DNA of 6,921 bases from an uncultured Erysipelotrichaceae bacterium (GCA_902783745.1 CACZRY010000183.1:1-6921); one strand, 5' to 3'. Positions 1 through 5,396 are shown, counted from the stretch's first letter. The notes: a model not told the origin generated them from the sequence alone. Program-made: numbers and translations.

Positions 1-9
1 ATCACCTCT
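1..9 (-). promoter_or_regulatory. Ribosome binding site of a gene beyond the left edge
   Basis: Read on the minus strand, the last bases before the window edge are AGAGGTGAT. AGGTGAT is complementary to the 16S rRNA tail and matches the AGGTGA/AGGTGG sites used in this same window by the genes at 1109, 1803 and 4797, where the start codon follows within a few bases. The start codon of the riboswitch-controlled gene should therefore lie just outside the window. The identity of that gene cannot be seen. Confidence 0.6.
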
Positions 10-16
10 AGTTTGC

Positions 17-50
17 AAAATAAAAAGGGATTCAAAGCTAAAGAATCCCT
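17..50 (-). terminator. Intrinsic terminator of the c-di-GMP riboswitch
   Basis: On the minus strand, an 8-bp perfect stem AGGGATTC (50-43) / GAATCCCT (33-26) encloses a 9-base loop and is followed by TTTTATTTT. It sits directly after the aptamer and before the presumed ribosome binding site, so it is the expression platform. The loop together with its closing C-G pair (43-33) is exactly complementary to 11 bases of the aptamer core (93-83). This suggests that the aptamer strand and the terminator compete. Confidence 0.85.
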
Positions 51-128
51 ATTAATACTGCAACTGGCTGCCAGTTAAGGCCCTTTAGCTTTGCGTCATA
101 CAGTTTCCCGTATTTTGCTAATTATTCG
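51..128 (-). promoter_or_regulatory. c-di-GMP-I (GEMM-I) riboswitch aptamer
   Basis: Read on the minus strand, the segment carries the hallmarks of the GEMM-I family: the AGCAAA entry, a P2-like hairpin ATACGG-GAAA-CTGTAT capped by a GAAA tetraloop (about 114-99), the conserved GACGCAAAGC block (97-88), then GGGCC and TGGCAGCCAG (within about 83-63). In this family the GNRA loop docks into a receptor on the second hairpin and cyclic di-GMP is bound at the three-way junction. An intrinsic terminator follows directly, and a strong promoter precedes it, so the element should control transcription of a gene left of the window. Direction of control (most likely OFF with ligand) is inferred from the terminator and not observed. 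A diguanylate cyclase gene lies 1.7 kb away in this window. Confidence 0.9.
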
Positions 129-136
129 TTTAGTTA

Positions 137-165
137 ATAATACAGTATATTCTTTATATTGTCAA
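137..165 (-). promoter_or_regulatory. Promoter of the c-di-GMP riboswitch transcript
   Basis: On the minus strand, TTGACA (165-160), a 17-base spacer and TATTAT (142-137) form a near-consensus sigma-A promoter. Transcription would begin near 130, just before the aptamer. It points away from the aquaporin gene, so 130-240 is a divergent promoter region. Confidence 0.8.
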
Positions 166-222
166 ATTTTATTGAGTTTTAATGTTATGAATAAAATACT
201 AGTTTATATTATTAAAAAGTGC

Positions 223-239
223 TAAAATATAAGTATAAT
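223..239 (+). promoter_or_regulatory. Candidate -10 region of the aquaporin gene
   Basis: Two overlapping candidates are visible: an extended -10, TG (220-221) one base before TAAAAT (223-228), and a consensus TATAAT (234-239). Neither has a good TTGACA-like -35 at 17 bases, so the exact site is uncertain. Either would give a short leader ahead of the AGGAGG at 251-256. Confidence 0.4.
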
Positions 240-267
240 TATACTATTTAAGGAGGAAAAAAAGAAA

Positions 268-1020
268 ATGAATAGTTTAGTTAAAAAAGCTATAGCTGAA
301 TGTTTAGGAACTTTCGTATTAGTTTTCTTTGCGGTTGGTACAGCTATTATTAGTGGCGGTGATTTAGTTGCAACTGCACTTGCATTCGGCTTAGTTATTG
401 TTGCTATGGCATTCTCAATTGGTAAGATTTCAGGTTGCCATATTAACCCTGCAGTTTCTATTGCCTGTCTTATTACTAAGAGAATGTCATTAAAGGAATT
501 CTTAGTATATGTATGTGCACAAATTGTTGGTGGTCTTTTAGGTGCAGTAGTATTATTTGCTATTATTGCAATGTCAGCTAATGCTGATGCTGAAACTACA
601 AAGGCTATGTTTGTTGATGCTGGTTCTAACTTCACAGTTGGTAAGGAATTAAAGTTCGGTCCAATTCTTGGTGCATTATTATTTGAAGTTATTTTAACAT
701 TTGTATTTGTTTATGTAATTTTAAATGTTACTGCAAAGAATTCTAAGGTTTCTAAGTATGCTGGTTTAATTATTGGCTTTACTTTAACTTTAGTACATCT
801 AATCGGTATTAGATTCACTGGTACATCAGTAAACCCTGCAAGAAGTATTGCAACAGCATTCGCTGATTTATTCTTCTCAGGTAAGGCTGATGCATTAAAG
901 CATGTATGGATTTTCATTTTAGCTCCACTTGGTGGTGGTGCACTTGCTGCATTAGTTTATAATCTTTTAAATAAGAAAGATGATGAAGCATCTGAAGAAT
1001 CTTCAGAAGATAATGAATAA
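268..1020 (+). CDS. aqpZ: Aquaporin (MIP family channel), AqpZ-like
   Basis: This is a 250-residue major intrinsic protein, expected to be a six-helix inner-membrane tetramer that passes water and perhaps small neutral solutes. Both signature half-helix motifs are intact: NPA at 60-62 (GCHINPAVS) and NPA at 189-191 (TSVNPARS). The residues matching the aromatic/arginine filter of E. coli AqpZ are F40, H177, T186 and R192, which is the water-selective pattern rather than the glycerol pattern; that transfer is inference from the family. Approximate membrane segments are 8-28, 35-52, 80-103, 130-155, 163-182 and 212-236. The C-terminus after about 237 is a cytoplasmic tail rich in acidic and serine residues. 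AGGAGG at 251-256 supports the ATG. The gene stands alone, with its own terminator, divergent from the c-di-GMP riboswitch. GlpF-type glycerol transport is less likely but not excluded. Confidence 0.93.
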   Translation: MNSLVKKAIAECLGTFVLVFFAVGTAIISGGDLVATALAFGLVIVAMAFSIGKISGCHINPAVSIACLITKRMSLKEFLVYVCAQIVGGLLGAVVLFAIIAMSANADAETTKAMFVDAGSNFTVGKELKFGPILGALLFEVILTFVFVYVILNVTAKNSKVSKYAGLIIGFTLTLVHLIGIRFTGTSVNPARSIATAFADLFFSGKADALKHVWIFILAPLGGGALAALVYNLLNKKDDEASEESSEDNE

Positions 1021-1029
1021 TTAGATTTC

Positions 1030-1068
1030 AAGACTTACAGTTTTAGAAAACTTGTAAGTCTTTTTTTT
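1030..1068 (+). terminator. Intrinsic terminator of the aquaporin gene
   Basis: AAGACTTAC (1030-1038) pairs with GTAAGTCTT (1054-1062). The stem continues inside as AGTTT (1039-1043) / AAACT (1048-1052) with a TAGA loop and one bulged T. A run of eight T (1061-1068) follows. It is a strong rho-independent terminator. Confidence 0.92.
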
Positions 1069-1094
1069 ACCTCTTATTTTTGCTAAAATAAGAG
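1061..1094 (+). promoter_or_regulatory. Candidate promoter inside a perfect inverted repeat
   Basis: An extended -10 is present, TG (1081-1082) one base before TAAAAT (1084-1089); the -35 position falls in the T-run of the preceding terminator and is poor. The -10 lies within a perfect 10-bp inverted repeat, CTCTTATTTT (1071-1080) and AAAATAAGAG (1085-1094), separated by TGCT. The repeat is not followed by a T-run in this direction, so an operator covering the promoter is more likely than a terminator. The regulator is unknown. The implied leader is only about a dozen bases. Confidence 0.4.
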
Positions 1095-1108
1095 TAGTAG
1101 GTGATGTT

Positions 1109-1741
1109 ATGGCACTTGGTAAATCAGTTTTTCAAGAACAAATTAATAATTTAAAGACTTTTACAGAAATTAATATTAGAAATATGGATAATCAAGATCC
1201 AGCATTAATATTTGCATCTATGGTAACGAAAAAGACAATTGAAATACTATATACTGCATCATATGCATATACTAATAGATTACTAGATGTATTATTTTCA
1301 ATGATAAGATTACTACAGGATAATTGTTTAGCAATAGAATCAGCTAAAGAGCTTGGATTTTTGACGTATATTAAATGTATTCAAGCAAACCAACCTATTA
1401 ATTTACAAACAATACCTGAAAAGTATCGTGATAATAACCCAAATAATCCTCAAAATCTAATGACAGATGGTCATGTAAGAGATATGATAGGTAAGCAATA
1501 TAAGGGATTTATTAATGTTTATAGATTTACATCAAAATCAGTCCATTTTAATGGTCAAAGCTTTAATCTTATAATGATTCCAGATGAAGATGGAAAAAGA
1601 AAATTAACGTTTGAAATTGGTAATAAAGAGAAGTTTTTTGAGAAAAACTTCATATGGGCCAAATCAACTATTATCACTTTAGCTAAAATAATATTTGATA
1701 TGCTACAAAAAACACCTGAACTTGGTTTGTTGACAAAGTAG
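1109..1741 (+). CDS. Uncharacterised 210-aa protein, possibly DUF5677-like
   Basis: I do not recognise this protein with confidence. It has no signal peptide or clear membrane segment. The N-terminal half looks all-helical (about 5-90), with arginines in a 'RLLDVLFSMIRLLQD' stretch (57-71). A second helical part contains the segment Y138-R139 ... H146. A 'Y..LS...H'-like arrangement after an arginine-rich helix is reminiscent of DUF5677/HEPN-like helical proteins, and R139 with six residues before H146 formally fits the HEPN nuclease pattern Rx4-6H. This is a weak resemblance, not an assignment. The start is supported by AGGTGAT (1099-1105) close before the ATG. The diguanylate cyclase gene follows after 61 bases with no visible terminator, so the two are probably co-transcribed and may act together. 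Confidence 0.8.
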   Translation: MALGKSVFQEQINNLKTFTEINIRNMDNQDPALIFASMVTKKTIEILYTASYAYTNRLLDVLFSMIRLLQDNCLAIESAKELGFLTYIKCIQANQPINLQTIPEKYRDNNPNNPQNLMTDGHVRDMIGKQYKGFINVYRFTSKSVHFNGQSFNLIMIPDEDGKRKLTFEIGNKEKFFEKNFIWAKSTIITLAKIIFDMLQKTPELGLLTK

Positions 1742-1746
1742 TAAAA

Positions 1747-1760
1747 CTATTTTAAAATAG
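1747..1760. repeat. Short perfect palindrome between the 210-aa gene and the cyclase gene
   Basis: CTATTTTAAAATAG is a 14-base perfect palindrome in the 61-base gap. There is no T-run after it, so it is not a terminator. It could be a binding site or chance in AT-rich DNA. No good promoter is visible in the rest of the gap. Confidence 0.35.
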
Positions 1761-1802
1761 AATTATATATATAACGATTATATTTGAATATGAGGTGGTA
1801 TT

Positions 1803-2873
1803 ATGAACGAAGCTATGATGAAAAGGTATAAATATTTTGATGATCATGATCCAGAATATTCTTTTGATCCATTAACTAAAGTTTTAAATAGACAAGAAAT
1901 TACAGGGTTTATAGAATGGTTAATTCAAGAAAATGTTCCTTTTACAGCATCAATGTCTGATATCGATAATTTTAAGAATGTAAATGATGGATATGGACAT
2001 ATGATTGGGGATGACGTTTTAGAAAAAATTGGTAAAACGATAGAAGATGTAATTGGTTCATATGGCCTTGTTGGTAGATATGGTGGAGATGAATTCTTAA
2101 TAGTATTACCATATATTACAGAATATAACGATGTTTGGAGTATATTCCATAATCTTAATTTGAGAATACCTAATGTTAAATATGATAGAGTAGATGAATT
2201 ATCTGTAACTATAACATCAGGTATATCTAGATTCCCAATGGATGGAAAAACATATAATGAAATTGTTTCAACATCTGATAAAGCATTATATAGAGGTAAG
2301 ATGAAAGGTAGAAATTGCTTCATAATTTATCTTGCCGCAAAACATGCAAATATCTTATTAAAAACTGATAATGAAAAAACATTCTCATCAATGGAAACAA
2401 TTAATAAGGTAATGGGATTATTAACTAAAAAAGATTCTTTAAAAAATAAGATAGAATCAATAGTTAAATTCTTTACATTTGGTATGATGATGGATTATGT
2501 AGGAATACAAGGAAAGTCTAGTATGCTTACAGAATCTTATTATAAATTATGTAAGGTAAAATCATTTGGATTTATCCCAAATGAATTCTATCAAAAAGAA
2601 ATGAATTCAATTGGATTAATGTTTTTAAATGATAGAAAAACTTTAGTTCAAATTGGTGATAAGGAATTACATGAGAGATTGAAATCTCAAGATGTAAAAT
2701 CCGTATTTGCATATAGCATTCAATGTGAAAATAAATGCTATGGTACATTTGTTGTATATTCTAATCAAGGAAGAATATGGCAATCAAAGGAAATGGATTT
2801 ATTTGTAATTGCTTCTAATTTAATAGCTTTAGAGTTAAAAGAATTAGGTAAGACATTAGAAGATGTTTTATAA
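1803..2873 (+). CDS. GGDEF diguanylate cyclase with C-terminal GAF-like region
   Basis: This 356-residue soluble protein should make cyclic di-GMP from two GTP. The GGDEF domain (about 20-176) is complete: D53 in the metal-binding 'DIDNFKNVND' segment, GH at 65-66, the intact catalytic loop GGDEF at 94-98, 'TITSGISRFP' (136-145) and 'SDKALYRGKMKGRN' (158-171). The RxxD inhibitory site expected five residues before GGDEF is absent (residues 85-88 are GSYG), so classical product inhibition is probably lacking. Residues about 200-350 resemble a GAF domain: a 'VKSVFAYSIQCENKCYGTFVVYSN' strand pair followed by the closing helix 'MDLFVIASNLIALELKEL'. A sensor placed after GGDEF is the reverse of the common order. 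There is no membrane segment. GAGGTGG (1792-1798) sets the start. It probably forms an operon with the preceding gene. Confidence 0.93.
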   Translation: MNEAMMKRYKYFDDHDPEYSFDPLTKVLNRQEITGFIEWLIQENVPFTASMSDIDNFKNVNDGYGHMIGDDVLEKIGKTIEDVIGSYGLVGRYGGDEFLIVLPYITEYNDVWSIFHNLNLRIPNVKYDRVDELSVTITSGISRFPMDGKTYNEIVSTSDKALYRGKMKGRNCFIIYLAAKHANILLKTDNEKTFSSMETINKVMGLLTKKDSLKNKIESIVKFFTFGMMMDYVGIQGKSSMLTESYYKLCKVKSFGFIPNEFYQKEMNSIGLMFLNDRKTLVQIGDKELHERLKSQDVKSVFAYSIQCENKCYGTFVVYSNQGRIWQSKEMDLFVIASNLIALELKELGKTLEDVL

Positions 2874-2877
2874 TTAA

Positions 2878-2911
2878 AAAAAGGCATTGTGCGATTGCAC
2901 AATGTCTTTTT
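2878..2911. terminator. Bidirectional terminator between cyclase gene and ispG
   Basis: A 15-bp stem (2878-2892 with 2897-2911), allowing one G-T pair, closes a GATT loop. The core is CATTGTGC / GCACAATG. It has an A-run on the left and a T-run on the right, so it ends transcription in both directions for these convergent genes. The ispG stop codon overlaps its right edge. Confidence 0.9.
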
Positions 2912-3950
2912 AACATTCATATTCATCTATAGCTTTTTTTAATTCATCAATAATATCTTTTTCTTTGATCTTTTTGACTGGCTTTCCATGTGAGAATATT
3001 AATCCCTCACCAATTCCACCTGCAACACCAATATCAGCTTCTCTAGCTTCCCCTGGTCCATTTACAACACATCCCATTACTGCAACGTGGATTTTTTTAT
3101 CTACCTTATATAGATAATCTTCAATTTCTTTTGCGATAGGAATTAAGTTTACTTGAGTACGTCCACATGTAGGACAAGAAGTTAAAATTGGCATATCTTT
3201 TAATCCTAATTCATTTAGAATAACTCTTGCCGCTTTTACTTCATTTATAGGATCATCAGTTAATGATACTCTTATTGTATTACCAATTCCTAATCCTAAG
3301 ATTTCAGATAATCCAATTGATGATGTAATTAAACCTTTAAATCCAGTACCTGCCTCAGTTATACCTACATGTAATGGATAATTAAATGTGTTAGATGCTT
3401 TAATATATGCTTCCTTTGCAAGCTTAATATTAGATGCTTTAATTGATAGTACTATATCATGGAAATCTAATTCCTCTAATATATCAATATGGCTTTTTGC
3501 AGCAAGAATCATATTATCTGCATTTAATTCCATACCACGTGGAAGAGAACCACCGTTAACTCCAATACGAATAGGAATTTGTCTTTCTTTACATAATTCT
3601 ACAATTTCTTTTATTTTAGTTTTATTAGTTATATTTCCTGGATTCAATCTTACTGCATCAACGCCTTGTTTAATTGCCTCTATTGCAAGTTCAGGTTGAA
3701 AATGTATATCTGCAACTAAAGGAATATGGATTCCTTTTTTTATTTCACCTATAGATTTTGCATCCTCCATATCTAATACTGCAACTCTTATAATATCGCA
3801 TCCATATTCTTCTAATTTAAGGATTTGTGATATTGTACTTTTAACATCCTTTGTTTTAGTATTACACATAGATTGTACTAATATAGGGTTATTACCACCA
3901 AGGTATTTATTACCTACTTTAACAACTCTAGTTTCATTTCTTAAAGTCAC
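2910..3950 (-). CDS. ispG: 4-hydroxy-3-methylbut-2-en-1-yl diphosphate synthase (IspG/GcpE)
   Basis: IspG converts 2-C-methyl-D-erythritol 2,4-cyclodiphosphate to HMBPP, the penultimate step of the MEP isoprenoid pathway, using a [4Fe-4S] cluster and reduced flavodoxin or ferredoxin. From the GTG start it is 346 residues, a normal bacterial length. The N-terminal TIM-barrel carries 'VQSMCNT', 'VADIHF', 'RLNPGN', 'RIGVNGGSL' and 'GITEAG'. The C-terminal cluster domain carries 'SCPTCGR' and 'MGCVVNGPGEA', giving cluster ligands C259, C262, C294 and E301. The open frame extends upstream to a TTG at 3974, but GTG at 3950-3948 is preceded by AGAGGTG (3962-3956) at the same 5-base spacing seen at the 1109 gene. 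The TTG has no such site, and the family motifs begin after the GTG. It is a single gene, convergent with the cyclase gene. Confidence 0.96.
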   Translation of the reverse strand: MTLRNETRVVKVGNKYLGGNNPILVQSMCNTKTKDVKSTISQILKLEEYGCDIIRVAVLDMEDAKSIGEIKKGIHIPLVADIHFQPELAIEAIKQGVDAVRLNPGNITNKTKIKEIVELCKERQIPIRIGVNGGSLPRGMELNADNMILAAKSHIDILEELDFHDIVLSIKASNIKLAKEAYIKASNTFNYPLHVGITEAGTGFKGLITSSIGLSEILGLGIGNTIRVSLTDDPINEVKAARVILNELGLKDMPILTSCPTCGRTQVNLIPIAKEIEDYLYKVDKKIHVAVMGCVVNGPGEAREADIGVAGGIGEGLIFSHGKPVKKIKEKDIIDELKKAIDEYEC

Positions 3951-3955
3951 TATAA

Positions 3956-3962
3956 CACCTCT
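3956..3962 (-). promoter_or_regulatory. Ribosome binding site that fixes the ispG start
   Basis: On the minus strand AGAGGTG is followed by TTATA and then GTG (3950-3948). The site lies inside the longer open frame, which argues against use of the upstream TTG at 3974. Confidence 0.75.
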
Positions 3963-3976
3963 ATTCACTAACAATA

Positions 3977-4009
3977 ATTATACTATAATGACTTGTGAAA
4001 AGCCATTAT
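3977..4009 (-). promoter_or_regulatory. Candidate ispG promoter with overlapping imperfect palindrome
   Basis: On the minus strand a consensus TATAAT lies at 3982-3977; the hexamer 17 bases upstream, TGGCTT (4005-4000), is a weak -35. The area coincides with an imperfect inverted repeat, ATAATG (3985-3990) and CATTAT (4004-4009), with CTT/AAG continuing inside after one mismatch. This could be an operator between the divergent ispG and the 4076 gene. The regulator is unknown. Confidence 0.45.
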
Positions 4010-4044
4010 AATAATTAAAATTAGGTTTTTTAAAAGAAATATAG

Positions 4045-4050
4045 TATAAT
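4045..4050 (+). promoter_or_regulatory. Candidate -10 of the small membrane protein gene
   Basis: A consensus TATAAT lies 26 bases before the start codon, with AGGAGG (4062-4067) in between. The -35 position shows no good match, so the promoter is only probable. Confidence 0.45.
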
Positions 4051-4075
4051 TTAAAAAAATTAGGAGGAGTTTAAA

Positions 4076-4417
4076 ATGAGTAATAATAATGGAAAAGCAA
4101 ATATGTTACTTACTAATGCAATAGTAGTATGTGTTATAGCAGGTGCATCTTTAATAATTCATCAGCTACTTGCGGTTATAGGTGTTAGTGGTAATTTAGT
4201 TTGGACAATAATTAATTCTTTATTTGTAATATTAAATGCATTAAATGGTGCTTATGCAATAAGAAATATTATGTTACCTTTAAAAAATGATATTTCAAGT
4301 GATAATGCTGCATTTATATTAGGACTTATTGGTATGATTGTATCTTTTGTTGTTTGTTTATGGTGGGGAATTGATGCAGTAAATAATTTAATTGGTACAA
4401 TACAAGGTAATCTATAA
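4076..4417 (+). CDS. Small three-helix membrane protein, unknown function
   Basis: This 113-residue protein is not recognised. After a short polar, Asn-rich N-terminus (1-10) there are three hydrophobic stretches of membrane-spanning length: about 11-37, 41-63 and 79-105, joined by a loop with charged residues (R63, K70, D72). There are no cysteine or histidine motifs, no lipobox and no cleavable signal evident. AGGAGG (4062-4067) gives a well-spaced start. The gene has its own likely promoter, is divergent from ispG and is followed only by weak AT-only hairpins, so nothing around it points to a role. Some uncharacterised Firmicute membrane proteins have a similar size and layout, but I cannot name a family. 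Confidence 0.82.
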   Translation: MSNNNGKANMLLTNAIVVCVIAGASLIIHQLLAVIGVSGNLVWTIINSLFVILNALNGAYAIRNIMLPLKNDISSDNAAFILGLIGMIVSFVVCLWWGIDAVNNLIGTIQGNL

Positions 4418-4459
4418 TTTCTTATTATTTTGTAATTTATAAAATTATAAAAATTGTAC

Positions 4460-4488
4460 TTGAAAAATGTTCCTTAAAAGAATATAAT
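4460..4488 (+). promoter_or_regulatory. rpmG promoter
   Basis: TTGAAA (4460-4465), a 17-base spacer and TATAAT (4483-4488) form a near-consensus sigma-A promoter. The transcript would begin near 4495, leaving a leader of roughly 70 bases before rpmG. Confidence 0.85.
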
Positions 4489-4500
4489 AGTGCTTGCAGT

Positions 4501-4523
4501 ACGTTTGAATGATATTCAAATGT
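4501..4523 (+). repeat. Inverted repeat in the rpmG leader
   Basis: ACGTTTGAAT (4501-4510) and ATTCAAATGT (4514-4523) pair over 10 bp, allowing one G-T, around a GAT loop. Position just after the transcription start allows either an operator or an RNA hairpin with a role in autogenous control. No T-run follows, so it is not a terminator. Confidence 0.55.
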
Positions 4524-4563
4524 AAAATATAGAAAATAATCTTTAGGTCTGGAGGGATAAGGC

Positions 4564-4713
4564 ATGCGTGATCTAGTAAAATTAGTTTGTGAAGAATGCA
4601 AGAACGAAAATTATTATACAGACAAGAATAAGAAGACAACTCCTGAAAGAATGGAGATTAAGAAATATTGTCCTCATTGTCGTAAGCATACTAATCATAA
4701 AGAAAAGAAGTAA
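4564..4713 (+). CDS. rpmG: Large ribosomal subunit protein L33
   Basis: A 49-residue basic protein, the expected length for bacterial L33, starting [12 protein letters not shown]. It contains the family features: a 'CEEC' pair (C9, C12), 'NYYTDKNKK' in the middle, and 'YCPHC' (C36, C39) near the C-terminal 'KHTNHKEKK'. The two CxxC pairs make it the zinc-binding (C+) form. GGAGGG at 4551-4556 supports the ATG. It has its own promoter and a strong terminator, so it is monocistronic here. The secE-nusG pair that often follows rpmG in Firmicutes is absent downstream. Confidence 0.95.
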   Translation: MRDLVKLVCEECKNENYYTDKNKKTTPERMEIKKYCPHCRKHTNHKEKK

Positions 4714-4731
4714 GATTTTCTTACTTTTAAC

Positions 4732-4759
4732 AAAAAGGCAACCTGGTGTTGCCTTTTTT
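4732..4759 (+). terminator. rpmG terminator
   Basis: AAAAAGGCAAC (4732-4742) pairs perfectly with GTTGCCTTTTT (4748-4758) around CTGGT, with T continuing to 4759. The A-run on the left side could also let it work on the minus strand. Confidence 0.92.
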
Positions 4760-4777
4760 GTTCCTTTTTCTTAAAAT
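4749..4777 (+). promoter_or_regulatory. Weak candidate promoter of the MBL-fold gene
   Basis: TTGCCT (4749-4754), a 17-base spacer and TAAAAT (4772-4777) could form a promoter whose -35 lies in the right arm of the rpmG terminator. Initiation would fall almost at the AGGTGA ribosome binding site (4785-4790), so this is uncertain; read-through from rpmG is the alternative. Confidence 0.3.
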
Positions 4778-4796
4778 AATTAATAGGTGATTATTT

Positions 4797-5396
4797 ATGG
4801 TAGAAAAGGTTACTACAGGTTTTTATTTTACTAATTCTTATATTATATCAAATGATAAAAAAGAGGCTATTATTATAGATTGTGGTTTGATGTATGGTAA
4901 TGCTTCTAAATTAATAAAAGAAAAATATGATGTTAAGGCAATATTAATAACTCATGCACATATGGATCATATAGATGGATTACAGTATTTTATGGATAAG
5001 CCTATCTATATGACAAAAGAAACAGAAGAAATGATTTATGATAGTGAAAAAACATTATATGATACTATCGAAAGAGATACACCTTTTAGTAAGGGGATGC
5101 TTAATATTATTAATGTTTCTGATAATGATATTATTAATTTAATTGGATATGATATTAAAGTTATAGAAACACCAGGACATACTGATGGTTCAACTACATT
5201 TTTAATTGGTAATGATATGTTTTCAGGTGACACTATATTTAGTAATGGTAGTTATGGAAGATATGATTTTCCAACAGGGAATTTTGATTTATTAATAAAA
5301 TCAATTAAAAAGCTATTAGAATATGATGATTCTATAGTTGTATATCCAGGACATGGTTCTATAACAACAATTGGGAATGAAAGAAAATTTTATTAG
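4797..5396 (+). CDS. MBL-fold metallo-hydrolase, glyoxalase II-like
   Basis: This is a 199-residue cytoplasmic metallo-beta-lactamase-fold enzyme. The complete dinuclear metal site is visible: H53, H55, D57 and H58 in 'THAHMDH', H128 in 'PGHTDG', D145 in 'SGDTIF' and H186 in 'YPGHG'. Spacing and the 'PGHTDGS' motif place it with the short glyoxalase II-like (YcbL-type) hydrolases that act on thioesters such as hydroxyacyl-glutathione or other thiol adducts. The true substrate cannot be told from sequence, and low-GC Gram-positives often lack glutathione. The protein lacks the C-terminal helical domain of classical GloB, as is usual for this short type. AGGTGA (4785-4790) precedes the ATG. No strong terminator follows; the T-box promoter begins 44 bases later. 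Confidence 0.92.
   Translation: MVEKVTTGFYFTNSYIISNDKKEAIIIDCGLMYGNASKLIKEKYDVKAILITHAHMDHIDGLQYFMDKPIYMTKETEEMIYDSEKTLYDTIERDTPFSKGMLNIINVSDNDIINLIGYDIKVIETPGHTDGSTTFLIGNDMFSGDTIFSNGSYGRYDFPTGNFDLLIKSIKKLLEYDDSIVVYPGHGSITTIGNERKFY

Noticed and set aside
222..635. Minus-strand open frame opposite the aquaporin gene
   Set aside because: It lies antisense to a clear aquaporin, has no ribosome binding site and encodes a Thr/Ile/Ala-rich composition typical of a shadow frame.
1025..1037. Thirteen bases (ATTTCAAGACTTA) shared with 6906-6918
   Set aside because: One copy belongs to the aquaporin terminator and the other to the manganese aptamer. There is no further similarity, so it is taken as chance in AT-rich sequence.
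1109..1741. Toxin or abortive-infection gene based on the Rx6H pattern
   Set aside because: A single short pattern is weak evidence, no antitoxin-like partner is present, and the neighbour is a diguanylate cyclase. It is kept only as a tentative resemblance.
1925..2323. Minus-strand open frame opposite the GGDEF domain
   Set aside because: It is antisense to a conserved catalytic domain and has no recognisable motif.
3388..3699. Plus-strand open frame opposite ispG
   Set aside because: It is fully antisense to ispG coding sequence and has no family features.
4589..4774. Plus-strand 61-codon frame overlapping rpmG
   Set aside because: It is out of frame with the clear L33 gene and runs through its terminator.
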